Part shown: in pieces, positions 37,092-54,601 of the stretch
Layout: every line of letters starts with the position of its first letter
Position numbering within the stretch: position 1 is the stretch's first letter
Assembly: GCF_025698545.1 (NCBI RefSeq)
Contig: NC_068565.1
Location: 3,782,001-3,846,000 of the forward strand
Length of the DNA stretch: 64,000 nucleotides
Direction: 5' to 3'
DNA from: Gossypium raimondii
Lineage: Eukaryota > Streptophyta > Magnoliopsida > Malvales > Malvaceae
Made by a program: the position numbers and the translations under genes
Notes under the pieces: model-generated
The model's input: the letters and a program-made list of their open reading frames with translations, nothing else
Told to the model about the DNA's origin: nothing
Database searches by the model: none

Positions 37092-37640
37092 ATGAAAGGA
37101 ACATTGGTGTTGACTTGGATTCTAATCATCTACCTCTCCCAAATAGCAGTGCAGAGCCAGTACTACTCGGAGATCCTACCCTATGATCCCGAGCCGGTCA
37201 AGGTCACCAATCTTCACTTCTATTTGCACGAAACTCTGAACGGTCAAAACCCAACAGCAGTGAACATAGCCCAAGCTAACATTACCAATAATTCATCGGT
37301 GCCATTTGCCACCCTAGCTGCCGTTGATGATATTCTCAAGATAGGTCCTGAGGATAACTCTGAGGTGATCGGAAATGCTCAGGGACTTGGACTCTTGCTT
37401 GCTGGAAATACAACAACCGGTGTGATGTACTCGGATTTCGGATTTACTGCGGGTAAGTTCAACGGCAGCTCTATAAGCATATTTTCAAGGAATACGATAA
37501 TAGAGCCAGGGCGTGAGGTTGCGGTGGTCGGAGGAAGAGGAAAATTCAGGATGGCAAAAGGGTTTGCACTACTTACGACTTACTTTCTAAATGCCACCGC
37601 TGTCATTATTGAATTTAATGTCACTGTAATCCATTACTAA
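37092..37640 (+). CDS. Dirigent protein, secreted
   Basis: Dirigent proteins steer the stereochemistry of phenoxy-radical coupling in the cell wall, for example in lignan or, in cotton, gossypol-type terpenoid formation (family knowledge; the substrate cannot be read here). The 182-aa product has a signal peptide (residues 1 to about 22, hydrophobic core LVLTWILIIYL). The dirigent barrel covers about 37-180, with VTNLHFYLHETLNG, the GxAQGLGLL segment and GGRGKFRMAKGFA near the C-terminus, all typical. Several N-glycosylation sequons (NITN, NNSS, NTTT, NGSS, NATA) fit secretion. Length and single-exon structure match the family. No frame damage. Confidence 0.95.
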   Translation: MKGTLVLTWILIIYLSQIAVQSQYYSEILPYDPEPVKVTNLHFYLHETLNGQNPTAVNIAQANITNNSSVPFATLAAVDDILKIGPEDNSEVIGNAQGLGLLLAGNTTTGVMYSDFGFTAGKFNGSSISIFSRNTIIEPGREVAVVGGRGKFRMAKGFALLTTYFLNATAVIIEFNVTVIHY

Positions 37641-39023
37641 ATGTTATTTATAGATTCAATTCTTTTACATTGTGCAAAAGTCATATGATTCTACTTCATT
37701 TTATTAGAATAAATGTATGGAATATATACATATTGATGTGATTAAAAATTAAAAGAAACTAAGTGGACATTGGTGTGTTTCATTCCTTTTGCTCAATATA
37801 TCATGGAGTGAATTCAATTCCCCATAAAATTATTCAGCAACAAAGAACATATAAAAAGAAATCTAATACTATGAAAGTAAAAATAAAAATAAAACTTCTT
37901 CAAATCTCTAAATTTTGGGAAATCTCATCGTACAACAAAATAAAATTTTCATATCATAAATATATATATATATAGATAATTCATATCTTTCTACAAGTTA
38001 TGGCCACCTTTACCACGATGATAAAAATTGAAAACCACAATTACTCTAGCCACATGGGTCAAAACAAAAATCATTATTTTAAACTAGTGTCGCGGTTGAA
38101 ATTGGTTTCTAATAGCAAAAAACATGTTGACGTGGCCAATATTTAACCCTTATCGGTAAGACCAAAACATAACATATCAAGAGCAATTTAAAAAATACAG
38201 ATAAATTAGATAACTCGTAATGTGTCTTAAACATGTACAAAAAATTATTCAATATATTAAAACATAATTCAATAGCATTTTTCTCAAAATATATTCTATA
38301 TACCAAAAAACACAATTCAATAATGTACTCAAAAATTAATCATGAATAAATAAGCATGAAAATATAAATTCTGATAACAAAAACATAATTGTCGCAATTC
38401 AAGAATCATACTTGCATATTTAACCAGATTTTCATAAAACATGAACAAAATTCATATATGTCTGAAGTTGATTTTCGGGAGTTAAAAGCTGGAGGAATAT
38501 CGATCAATTTCAACTAAAATTTATTTGATTTTCATATAAAATTTTAATAAATATATATATTTACATAAATTTCTTTTATTAACATTATAAGTATGCTATA
38601 ACCTTGAAGTAGCCGATGTTGTTCTTCAAAAGGTTCTTACAATAATAGAGGTTATCATAGTTTAATGCCGATAATTGAAACACTCTTATCTATAGCCATA
38701 CAATCGTTGGCTTTTCTTCATAACGATGTTTCCTACAGCACAGAAGTTGGAGCAGACATTGTTGTCTGGTTTAGTTAATTTCAATTGGTGGGTTTATTTG
38801 GTAGGGTCAATCAAGGCTTTTCTTCATGACGATGTTTCATTGGCATCCTTTGGATTCTTCAATAATTCCCAAAGAATGTACACCTTATTTTGTCCCTACC
38901 AATTGCTTTCACATTGTTCATATCCCCTTAGATTTCAAATACTACATTTTAATGCAATCGCTTTATTCATATATAATAATCTAGAATTAACCCCTAGGAT
39001 CTAAAGTTTTTTCAATAAATTTT

Positions 39024-39131
39024 GTGTGGTGGCATGATGGGCAGGGTGTACACTACCCCAAATATGGTTTGGGTTCGAGTTGTGCTAGTTGCGTTGTTGT
39101 TAGGTTTTGTCCTCTTCTTGTAATTCACCAA
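39024..39131 (+). mobile_element. Short tRNA-derived SINE-like element
   Basis: A box-A-like TGGCATGATGG (39,030-39,040) and a box-B-like GGTTCGAGTTG (39,072-39,082) are spaced about as in tRNA-derived promoters. A TTGTAATTC plus A-run end follows. The 7-bp AAATTTT lies just before and just after, consistent with a target-site duplication in low-complexity DNA. Confidence 0.5.
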
Positions 39132-39502
39132 AAAAATTTTAATTAATTATAATGAAATTTAATTTTAAAATAAATATTATTGAATACTATTTTATTTAAA
39201 AATAAAATATAAATCTAATTTTCCCTATTGGCATTAGGTTAGCTATAATAAATACTAAATTAATTGGTTAACAAATAGTAATAGGAAAATATCAAGAATT
39301 CTGTTAACAGAAATATCAAAAGTGACTAAAATGAAAACAAATAGTAACAGGAGAGCCTAAAATAATAAGAAAACATTTTGAGTGCCTAAAATAAAAATTT
39401 ATAAAAGTTGAATGGTCATTTGTATAATTTACCTAATTGAATACCATTTTGGCTTCATAATGACTTGGATATAACTTTTATATATGGTTATAGAGAGAAT
39501 GA

Positions 39503-39709
39503 ATTGTATGAAACTGTGATTCCACGTCATTCTGATCCCTTTCCAATATGAGAATGATAAATCAAATTTTTCCTCTTGATTTTTAGAATTTTAGTCGGAT
39601 TTGAATATTTTTAGGAGAAAATAGCTGAAAATCAAGAGAAAAAAATCTGATTTGTCATTCTCCTGTTAGAAAAGGGTAGGAATAACGTGGAATCATAATT
39701 TCATACAAT
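39503..39709. mobile_element. Foldback MITE-like element, 207 bp, arms about 82 bp
   Basis: The left arm (from ATTGTATGAAA, through GATTCCACGT and GAGAATGA) is repeated inverted at the right end at roughly 85% identity by eye. The small remainder forms the loop. No transposase. A clear target-site duplication is not evident. Confidence 0.7.
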
Positions 39710-41892
39710 ATATATAATCCAATTGAATAAAAATTAAAGGTTAGAATATTTTGTTAGTCTTGATAAAATTTAAAATATATAACATTATCTATTTAAATAT
39801 ATAAAATATAATTTATATATTCAATTTAAATTTTACAAATAATTAAAATGAATTACTTAAATAATATTCAAAACTTATATTTCATATATAAAAATATTAA
39901 TAATGAGTTACAATAAATTATTTTTATATTTTATTGAAATATCATAATACTAACGAATTTGAACATTATTCAAATACACATTTTTACCGTACAATATCAT
40001 TTATAAAATAAACATTTTACTTCTCAAAAATACCTTCATAGCAATATTAAATACTTAAACCTTAAACCAAATTTTTGAAAAGATTAAAAGCTCTATTATT
40101 TTTATAAATTAACAAATATTAATACGAGAGTGCTGTTGTTTTATATATATATAAGTAATGGAATTTGAATCATGCCTTTATATATATATATATATATATT
40201 TTTTTTTTACATAATAAAAAAAATCACCTTTAATCTAATAACATTTGTGTTTCTTCTTTTATCATAAACTTTCCATAAATAAGTAAAGTTGGTGAAAATG
40301 GAGGGGTGATTGGTGAGATTGAGCAACAAGTTGTATGGTTGTGATTCTGAACTTTGTTGAAAGAATAAAAAAAGGAATTGAACGAGGAGATACCAAATTG
40401 ATAACCCTCTTGATGAGGGCAAAAATGATTGGCTATTTTAAGAGCCTAGAGATTGAAAGGAAGTTTCTACTTTGTTCAACCCATACCAAAAGATTTCATT
40501 TGTCTTTAAATTTATTGAATACTTTGAAGGACCAACATGAAAATCTTGGGTCGACACATCATTTTCATTTTCATTTATTTATCATTTTAATATATTTATC
40601 ATTTTCATTTATTTTCGGCTAATACACTAAAATAGTCCTTAAACTATTATTAAATTACGACACATCCACAAAATAGAATACATTTATAAAAATTGATATA
40701 ATAGTCCTTCAACTATTATTTTACATTTATTTTATTAAACGAATCAGTTTCTGGTAATTTCCCAATTGGGACCTAATATATTTTTTTTCTATTTATGAAA
40801 TTTTTTATTTTAAATAATAAAATATAGTAATTTAAGTGGTTCAATTTCCATTTTATTTTTAAAAACAATAAAAATTTGATTGCCTATTGAAAAAATGTAA
40901 ATTAAAAAGAAATCTTAGATTAACTTGCTTTGTTGAGTAAATTTTAAAATAATTTTAAGAAATTATCATTCCCTATTTAAATAAATATTTTTTTAATATT
41001 TTTCATGTCAGTTTCACGATTCATGTTCGGGGTTTTTAGTTGTCCCTTCCAACAATGTCATCTCTAATGTTTGAACTTAGGTCCTCCCATTGGAAATGCG
41101 CCCAACTACTCGGTGATTAAATAAATAAGTTTTAATTGGATATAATATACCAAAAATTTCATCCATAACCATTTATGATTAAGTAAAAAGAAAAGTAAAT
41201 TAATGTTTCTTTAGATAATCTTTTTACCTACTATCCTGTGAATTTTAATTTCCAAAATTAACATTTTATTCAATCATTTTACACAAAGAAAGTTCATTTG
41301 AAAAAGGAAAAAGAGTCTACCTAACTTTTATCATCCATGCTATTTTTTTTCACTAATTACAAAATAAAAAAGAATATGCCTTGAAGCAAAAAGGCATCCA
41401 AAGGAGAGAGTGTATTAAATATTTGGAAAGTGAAGCATAAAAATATCAAGCTAAAGTAGAGAAGTTTAGAAGCTTTAAGATGCCCTTCCTATCAACAAAA
41501 TTTCCAAAGTGGTCCATTGCATCAATAAATAATTTTCCACTACCAATAATAATATGCATGATGATTGTACCTCACAAATGGGGCACCCCATTTGAAAGTC
41601 ACATCAAAGCAACTATATGTACAGTATAGTTCAATATATATCCGTTAATTTTGATTCGAATCTGTAAAATTTATTCCAATAAAGCATATTCATATTTATT
41701 TATTTTAAATATAATACAAAAAATAAATGTTTATTGATATATTTAGCCTAATATTTATATTTTATGTCAATTTGGTCTTTATTCCTCTTTTAAGCTAAAA
41801 GAAATTGAATTGATGCCTTTTTAATAAAAATACTGACTAAAAAATATTAAATTTTTAAACATGACAATCTGCATGGTAATTCATATGTACTT

Positions 41893-42003
41893 CATACTCG
41901 ATTGGCATGTATATTGTTGTCAATGCATGAAGACGTGAGTTCGAATATACTGAAACGTATTATACTCTTATTTATAGGTTGGGAGAAACTATGTACAATT
42001 TTA
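41893..42003 (+). mobile_element. Degenerate SINE-like sequence
   Basis: It has a box-A-like ATTGGCATGTATATTG and a box-B-like GAGTTCGAATA about 36 bp later, then an AT-rich tail. This resembles the heads of tRNA-derived SINEs. No target-site duplication found, and the boundaries are approximate. Confidence 0.4.
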
Positions 42004-44390
42004 TAAAAAATTATACATGCCTCCGCACCATCTTTTTCCTCCCTTTTGCATGATGGGAAAAGGAATGCTTTGCCTTAAAGATGTTGAATGACTAGGACAG
42101 CTGAGACCCTTTTAATGCTTTACTTAGCTTTTATTTCCATTACTTCAGAAAGAAAAAAAATATATTAATTCTTTTATGGAAAAAAAACAAAACCATATAA
42201 AATCAACAATTATTTGTTTGTTTGTTTGATTGTGTGGAGCATAAAAAGCTTTCTATGTGTGGGGATAATTGGAGGGGATGAGACAAGCTCTTGGACTGGT
42301 TACCCTACATTTCTTAACAATTTATTATTTGCACGACATAGATATTTTAAGGGGTTAAAAAACAATAATAATAAAATTTTAGGGAGTTAATGTGCAATTT
42401 GAAGAGATTATATAATTAATTTACCTTATTACCCTTCTCTTCTCCTTGATAATATTATTTATATATTTATACTATATTATATAATTTTAAAATTTTTTAT
42501 ATCTCATATATATGATCGTATCTCGATCATTTAATAGAATTTATATGGTTTGATTTTTAGCAATTCAATATTTGGATCAACTTATCGATGGAAAAAGACA
42601 GCACAATATGGTGGGGGCAAGACAATTTTGGTTCCTCAGTTTTATGGAAAGTTTCCAATGTTAATGCATATAATGTTTGATATGATATGTGACCTTTCAT
42701 CAACCATTTTTAATAATGTATGAAAAGAAAACAATAATAATAATAATCCCACTCCTTTTAAGAAAAGAAATTCATGATGAAACTAAAAGGAAAAAAATAA
42801 ACAAGTGGGTTAATATATAAATTTGCAAAAGTTGGAACCTATTTTAATATATATTTTAGAATGGTACTTTCAAATACAATTAATATATATGTCATGACCT
42901 CTCAGACCGTCAATAATATCGATACCAATTAAATTAAGACTAATCTATATTAGTTAACAAATATTGGAAATATAAAATACGTTTAATATTTATTTTTATA
43001 ATAGAAACATAAAAGTAAAATAAAATAATTTATATGAATTTGAAGCATGATCTAGATATTTAAAGATTATTCAAAAATATTCAAAAACAATTCACCAATT
43101 AAATATAATCCATTTTTCAACTTTTCTAATTTTTGCAAAGCATGAAAACAACTGTTGTTTGTTTTTATTTTAAAATTTTCGACAAGACATATTTTCTTTA
43201 TTGTTTTTTAATTTCTCAACAAAATAACCAATATTTCTCGAAACCAAACAGTTTTCAATTTTATAAGTTCGAGATTTGAATATTAAAAAAATAGAATATA
43301 AAAATAATTAAAGAGAACTCGCAGATCATTATCATATGTAAAACAAAACAAAAAAATTTGCACCCTAGGTACATGTTATTATCGGTTGTTTTCTTTTTGA
43401 TCCCTTTTAACTTTTTCGAACCATTTGCTCCCATTGTGGCTGGTCACTAATAGACCACGACTCCTTTAAAATGGTAAAATTTTAATTTAAGTCTTTTATA
43501 ATTTATAAAATTTTATATTAATAATAGTAAATTTTATTCGACCTCTTAAAATGATAAAAATTTAATCTAACTCTTTAAAAATTATAAAGAAATAAACTAT
43601 TAAAATGATAAAATTATATTTTTATTATTATAAAAATATAAAATTTAATTTCAATCTCCAAAATTTTTTCTGACTCCCATCCACTATTTGCAGCACGAAA
43701 TATATTAGAAACTTGTACCACATTTATATATTATTGACATAATTTTCCCACACTCGTCATCTGCCATAATCTAATATGTATAATAACAAGATTGAAGGAT
43801 GTTCTTGAACCTCCATGGAGTTTCCTAATTAAAGCTATAATGAATTTGATTGGTAGAAGGCGGTTGACCATGAAACACTTTGAAAGATACAATCCTACCG
43901 TTAAGGATCATGACATTCCATCCATATTTATTGTTCTTTAATTAGTGGCCTAAATCTCACCTGTTCCTTCTAATGTTTTAATTATTTTATTTTGTTTTGT
44001 TTTGGTTTAAGCATACTGTCGGTTGGCCATAAAAATATATACTGTCGGTTTTGTATATTTTGATTAAAAAATTCAAGATTTAGTCACACTACTTAAAATA
44101 AATTATTTTTATTTTTATTTTTAAAATTTAAATTCAATTATTAAAATGATTTTTTGTCAAATTTTGTCAACATGACAGGCTAATTAGGTTATGACATGTT
44201 AAAACTTTTTAATCAACAATGTTATCCATTGAACTAATTTTTTTAAATGAAAAATAATTACAAAGTTTAATTTTTAACTTTTCTTAAGTATAATGATTAA
44301 AATAAAAATTTATCACAGAGGCAGATAACATAATTTAACTTTTATGTAGATTTATTAAGTTTTATTTTTCATATTTTGACCAATGAAAAT

Positions 44391-44755
44391 AGGGTGTAAA
44401 AATTAAAGTAGTTTTACACACTTTTGTAACTATTTATATGATTAATATTTTAATGACCCAACCGTTATATTTCATGGTATATTCATGTAGATCATGAATG
44501 TCAAATTTGATGTAAATTTAAAACTTCTAACTAACTATTTGTTTTACGTAAAAAAAATTTAACCGTTAAATATATATTAATATATATAGAGAGAGAGTAT
44601 TTTAAATCAATATGATAGAGATATCGATTGGTTTGAAAATTTATATGCATGACAAGTACAATTATATTGAGAAATTCAACAGTTGAATCGTTAAAATATT
44701 AATCATATAAATAATTACGAAAATATGTAAATTTACTTTAATTTTTATACATTGT
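44391..44755. mobile_element. Foldback MITE-like element, 365 bp, long imperfect palindrome
   Basis: Left arm about 44,391-44,475 (GTAAAAATTAAAGTAGTTT, then TATTTATATGATTAATATTT) and right arm about 44,675-44,755 are inverted copies. Weaker complementarity continues inward. No coding capacity. Confidence 0.7.
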
Positions 44756-45097
44756 AAGTGAATTCTTTCCTACGAAAATATATTATAATATTTTGAAATT
44801 TGATTATCTATTTAAAGATGAGCAACAACTAAATTTTGATAATCAAGAGTGATAAGTTAGAATTGTATTTTGATCTTAGTATTATATTATTGCGGGAAAA
44901 AAGAATAGAAAGAACAAATCTAAGTTTGTTTGACGATTTATATCATATATTTTTGTTTGTTGTAATTCAAATTGAGTTTGATTAACTAAAAGTCTGCCAC
45001 CTACCTCTTTCTTGTACAAATTTTATAATGAATTAAGCTCATTTAGAAAAAAAAATAGTGATGAATTTTTTATTTTATTTTCCATATACTATGAATA

Positions 45098-45634
45098 GGT
45101 TAAATCGGTCAAAAACGTCCATTTAAAAAAAATTGGAGAGAATAGGTCGATTTTATGATATTTATCGGAATGGGGTAACTTTAAAGAGAGAAGGTAAAAT
45201 TGGGCATGTTTTCATTTGATTGTGCAAGAAAACGAGCACAGCAAAATGCGTTTTTTAGTGCCTAGTCAGAAATATCGATATCTTAAAGAAAATATTCATA
45301 CTTTTCACCATGTATCGATACCCTTCTCTTCCGTCTCCTCCTTGATAATATGGTGTTGTAATTGGTAAGCTTTGATGATGGGGGAGTCTAGTATGGTATA
45401 AGGGTCAGCAGAAGCGACAACAACGGTGGTGGGTTTTTGAATTCAGCTTTTAGTTTCATCAATGTTTTTGGCTACTTTTTTTTAAGAGTATCGATACTTC
45501 TGACTAGGCAATTAAAAACGCGTCTTATTGAGAGTGTTTTCCTACATGATCAATAAAACGCGTCTAACTAAACATGATTTCACATTTTCTCTCAAAAATC
45601 GACCTATTCTAATAAATACGCCAAAAATCTAACC
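45098..45634. mobile_element. Large foldback element, 537 bp, with a unique loop
   Basis: The ends are inverted copies (GGTTAAATC at left, ATCTAACC at right). Further inverted pairs lie inside: GAATAGGTCGATTTT against AAAATCGACCTATTC-like sequence, and TGCCTAGTCAGAA against TTCTGACTAGGCA. The middle (about 45,300-45,470) is unpaired and less AT-rich. A 4-bp AATA flanks both sides. Confidence 0.65.
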
Positions 45635-46817
45635 AATAGTGATGAAAATTACTTATGTTAGTTCTTAGAAAGATATCAATAGTAACTATATTAATTATTT
45701 GTATGTATAATCCGAACAATTTTAACCATATATTTAAAAACTGAAACTTTAAGTTGCACTTTCTAAGAAAGGGTTACGAAACAGATCACTCAATTAATTA
45801 ACCTTTATAGCTCTAAAATTAAGCAGTAACTATTTGACTTCTATAGTTGTATTAATTTGACCTTTTACCAGTCAACGATTAAAATATGAATTGTTACCCG
45901 GTAAAATTTTACACACGTTTCAGTTTGTAAATTCAGACATATGTTTTAAACGTTTTATTATATTTTAAATTTCATATTTTACATTTTCTTTAAAAACTGT
46001 TAAAAAACTAATTTTCGTTAATTTAATATTTATTTCGACAATCAATTAATTTAACTAATAAACATAGCCAATTTAACTTTGTTTCAATCATATTCTGGAT
46101 AAAATAACAAAGATTTTTTGTTTTAAATTTGAACTTTATCTTTTGTTAAAAATTATGTTTTAGTTGATAAAAAAACAAAATTACTGATGAATATTAGGTT
46201 TAGAATAAACTAATTAATATTAGAATATTCAAAATTTAACTAATTTTTATCACAAAAGAATTCTTTTTAATAATAAGATAATGAAAGAGTTAGAATATTT
46301 ATGAATTATTGGTTTTTTATTTTATAAGATAAAGTTTTCCTTTTCAAAAATATATTTTTTAATTTTAAAATGTTAAATTCTAGAATTTTAAAAAAGGGAA
46401 ATAAATTATCAGAAAAGGGAAAAACCAGCTTGGCAAGTTGCCTTGTGAAACAAAGTAGCAAACCCGTAAAAAAAAAAAAACGGGTAAAAAATAGTTGATA
46501 TTAAAATCAGTGGATATAACGATTTCTTTCCATATAAAATAAAGAAAAAAAAACCAACCAAAATCACAATTTCTTTTTTTAAATTTTATAATTTTCATAC
46601 ACCGCCGATCTTCATATTTCTCTCATCATCATCATCTCGCTTTCGTTGATATCCAAAGGAAACCCATTTGAGTTCTCTTTTTACTGTATCTACCAGATCT
46701 TGTAGATTTTTAAAAGACCCAGAATTCTGGAACTTCTAAAACATCCATTTGAAGAGGAAAACAAAAGGTTTAGCCTTGCGTGGTTGGTGACAACAAGTAG
46801 GTCCAGGTGGGAGGCAA

Positions 46818-46841
46818 ATGTGGTCGATTTTCTCTTTCTAG
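46818..46841 (+). promoter_or_regulatory. uORF in the MAP-kinase 5' leader (7 codons plus stop)
   Basis: ATG TGG TCG ATT TTC TCT TTC TAG is the only upstream ATG I find between about 46,600 and the kinase start at 46,974. If the leader is transcribed from about 46.6 kb without splicing here, ribosomes would meet this uORF first, which could lower or condition kinase translation. Confidence 0.45.
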
Positions 46842-46973
46842 TCTGCTTGTGTTTGGCTGCCGAGAAAATTTCTGTTCTTCCTGTTTCTCGGTCTCTTTTT
46901 GTTTACTGAAGGGGAACTAGAAAAGGAAGCAGAGATCTTTTTGGTGTTTCCTTCATCTTGGGTTGAAGAGAAG

Positions 46974-52018
<5,045 letters not shown>

Positions 52019-52850
52019 AAACTGATATTTGCACCTCAGATGAGGGTAGATAGGGGATAAATATTTGTGGAGAGGGGCTGAGCTTATGAATGCCATTTTT
52101 GGCGATTGCTCTTTCCCATTCTCTTCTAATTTATTCCCTTTTGTAATTATAGGTTGTATCATTGGATTCTATAAAAAATCAAATAAATTGGCTCAAGTTG
52201 TTAGGAGGAGTCTCAGTACCACTACTTGCATTCACACCCAGATTTTTGCCTAGTTGGACAAAGCATTATAAAATATTGTTCAATCATTTTATTTTGTTTT
52301 CAAATTTCAATTTGTATTACAGAAAAGAAAAAGGGAAAATAAAAGGAGAAATAACAGGCACACATATTGACTTCTTTTGTAGGCTTTGTTGCATGTACAC
52401 AATATTGGAAGAATGGTAAAATATTTTGAAATATGATCTAATTAACAAGGTTTTTTCAATGTAAATTTTATTAATTTGACTTAAATTTAATAAATTTAAC
52501 TGTAGAATTTACACATAATATAAAGCTTGTTAATAATTGAGTGACTAGTGACGTAGTTCACTCATAAATTTTTGTACTTATGAAAATAAAAATATTAATA
52601 TAAATGTAGAGTTTACTGGTAATGAAAAATAAAACATTTATAAAAATAATAGATATGATAAATAATATATAAATACAAGCATAAGCATAATTTTTCCTAA
52701 TCTTATTTTTATTTATGATCACCACAATTTTGTGTTATACAATTAAAATATTTTTTGGTGGGAATTAGGAAATAAATAAAATTATTCATAAATTCATAAT
52801 ATTTGTAAATATTTCTTTTAAAGCCTTCAAATTTGGGCTTTAGGCCATCT
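52019..52850. other. MAP-kinase 3' UTR and intergenic spacer
   Basis: The probable 3' UTR extends to about 52,250-52,300. The rest is AT-rich with no gene. Confidence 0.5.
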
Positions 52851-52973
52851 AAAACCAATTTCTCTTCCAAAATCCAAACCCACACAGCGGCTTATCCTTC
52901 TCTTCCAAATCCCACAATTTTTCTCTGTTATTCTCTCTGCTTTGAGACTCAGTGGACGGCCATAGTCACCAAG

Positions 52974-53108
52974 GTCAGTCTTGCTCTTTCTTTCATTTTG
53001 CCTTTTTAAATCAATTTCATTATGATAATTTCGTATTCAAAGATTGGCATTGTTAGTTACATAAAGCTAAAAGCTTTTGTTTTTCCCCTTTTTTTCTTTT
53101 TAAAATAG
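52974..53108 (+). other. Putative 5' UTR intron of the tyrosyl-tRNA synthetase gene
   Basis: A donor AAG/GTCAGT at 52,974 and an acceptor AAAATAG at 53,108 bound a T-rich 135-bp stretch just before the start codon. The sequence before it (52,850-52,973) looks like leader. Inferred only. Confidence 0.45.
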
Positions 53109-53125
53109 GAAACAGAACACTGTTA

Positions 53126-54601
53126 ATGGCTTCAAGGACTTTCCTTTGCTTCTACCATGGGAAATTCTTGCTACCCTTTACTACAACCAAGTTTATTCCT
53201 GCTTCTAGAAGACCCATAAAAAGTTTGAGCTTTTCTTCCGTAAGTTGCAGCCTAAACACTCCTCAGCCAACCGTTGAACCGAAATTTCAAATGGGTAGCA
53301 CCCCAAATGTTGTCAAAATACTTGAAGAAAGAGGATTGCTTGAATCCATAACCAATGAAAATCTCAGGTTGGTTTGTTCAGACCAAACTGCTGGTCCTCT
53401 CAAAGTTTATTGTGGTTTTGACCCAACTGCTGAGAGCTTACACTTGGGTAACCTTTTGGGGCTCATTGTTCTCTCTTGGTTCCAAAGATGTGGTCACAGA
53501 GCTGTTGCCTTGATTGGTGGAGCTACTGGTAGAATTGGTGACCCTTCTGGGAAAAGCCAAGAAAGACCTGAACTTGATTTGGAATCATTGGAAAAAAACA
53601 TTGCTGGGATCATGGAGATTGTAAATAAGATTCTTAGTAAAAATGCAAATTTAGGTTCTGAACAAAACTCTAACTTTGTGATTTTAAACAATTATGATTG
53701 GTGGAAAGAGGTCAGGTTGCTCGATTTTCTTAAACAAGTCGGTCGATATGCGAGGGTGGGGAGTATGATGAGTAAGGAGAGTGTTAAAAAGAGGCTGGAA
53801 TCTGAACAAGGGATGAGCTATACTGAGTTTACTTATCAGTTGTTGCAAGGTTATGATTTTTTATACCTTTTTAAGAATGAAGGTGTGAATGTACAAATCG
53901 GTGGGAGTGATCAGTGGGGTAATATTACTGCTGGGACTGAGTTGATAAGGAAGATTTTACAAGCTGAAGGAGCTTATGGATTGACATTTCCACTTTTGTT
54001 AAAGAGTGATGGCACCAAGTTTGGAAAATCGGAAGACGGTGCAATTTGGCTTTCACCGTCTATGTTGTCTCCATATAAGTTTTATCAGTATTTCTTCTCT
54101 GTTCCAGATGCAGATGTGGTGAGGTTTCTCAAAATTCTTACGTTCTTGAATATGGAAGAGATAAATGAGTTGGAAAGTGCAATGAAAAAACCTGGCTATG
54201 TGCCAAATACAGCTCAGCGGAAGCTTGCTGAGGAAATTACTCGTTTTGTTCATGGTGAAGATGGTTTAACTGAGGCTCTTAAGGCAACTGAAGCTTTGAG
54301 ACCAGGATCCGAGACGAAATTGGATTGGGAAACTATTGAAGGGATTGCTGAGGATGTTCCATCTCGCTCCTTGCCTTACACCGAAGTGTTGAATCTTTCG
54401 ATTGTTGATCTTTCTGTCTCGTCTGGTTTGTTTGAGAGCAAATCAGCTGCACGTCGTCTTTTGAAGCAAGGGGGTATCTACTTGAACAACAATAGAGTGG
54501 ATAATGAAAGTAAAAGAATAGAGGCTGAAGACATTGTGGATGGCAAAGTTCTTCTTTTATCTGCAGGCAAGAAGAACAAAGTGGTTGTAAGAATATCTTG
54601 A
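53126..54601 (+). CDS. Tyrosyl-tRNA synthetase, organellar (bacterial type)
   Basis: Charges tRNA-Tyr with tyrosine for protein synthesis in chloroplasts and/or mitochondria. The 491-aa product begins with about 50 residues rich in Ser, Thr, Arg and Lys and poor in acids (MASRTFLCFYHGKFLLPF...), a typical organelle transit peptide. The class I catalytic core follows: HLGN (106-109) is the HIGH motif and KFGKS (298-302) the KMSKS motif. GGSDQWGN is the tyrosine/tRNA-binding signature of bacterial-type TyrRS. The C-terminal S4-like RNA-binding domain (about 425-485) contains KSAARRLLKQGGIYLNN. Length fits plant organellar TyrRS, which is usually dual-targeted. The reading frame is uninterrupted and intronless. 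The ATG at 53,126 is preferred because it keeps the whole transit peptide. Confidence 0.96.
   Translation: MASRTFLCFYHGKFLLPFTTTKFIPASRRPIKSLSFSSVSCSLNTPQPTVEPKFQMGSTPNVVKILEERGLLESITNENLRLVCSDQTAGPLKVYCGFDPTAESLHLGNLLGLIVLSWFQRCGHRAVALIGGATGRIGDPSGKSQERPELDLESLEKNIAGIMEIVNKILSKNANLGSEQNSNFVILNNYDWWKEVRLLDFLKQVGRYARVGSMMSKESVKKRLESEQGMSYTEFTYQLLQGYDFLYLFKNEGVNVQIGGSDQWGNITAGTELIRKILQAEGAYGLTFPLLLKSDGTKFGKSEDGAIWLSPSMLSPYKFYQYFFSVPDADVVRFLKILTFLNMEEINELESAMKKPGYVPNTAQRKLAEEITRFVHGEDGLTEALKATEALRPGSETKLDWETIEGIAEDVPSRSLPYTEVLNLSIVDLSVSSGLFESKSAARRLLKQGGIYLNNNRVDNESKRIEAEDIVDGKVLLLSAGKKNKVVVRIS

Larger units (their letters stand above)
37641..46600. other. 9-kb gene-poor, AT-rich region
   Basis: No open reading frame here is convincing. 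Short frames at 37,763, 38,109, 38,726, 40,207, 40,335 and 46,380 have no recognisable domain and biased composition. The stretch holds two SINE-like sequences, three foldback elements (listed separately) and simple (TA)n tracts such as 40,178-40,199. Confidence 0.6.

Noticed and set aside
38726..39004. 92-codon frame in the spacer after the dirigent gene
   Set aside because: No domain, no codon signal and no splice partners; partly built on a duplicated CTTTTCTTCAT phrase.
39030..39100. Possible tRNA gene from the box A and box B matches
   Set aside because: No cloverleaf can be formed around the boxes; SINE head preferred.
40335..40622. 95-codon frame
   Set aside because: Low-complexity C-terminus (His/Phe/Ile runs) and AT-rich setting; no family recognised.
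46463..46488. ACCCGT-A(12)-ACGGGT hairpin upstream of the MAP-kinase gene
   Set aside because: A perfect but very short stem around a homopolymer; not a terminator in a plant nuclear genome and no known role.
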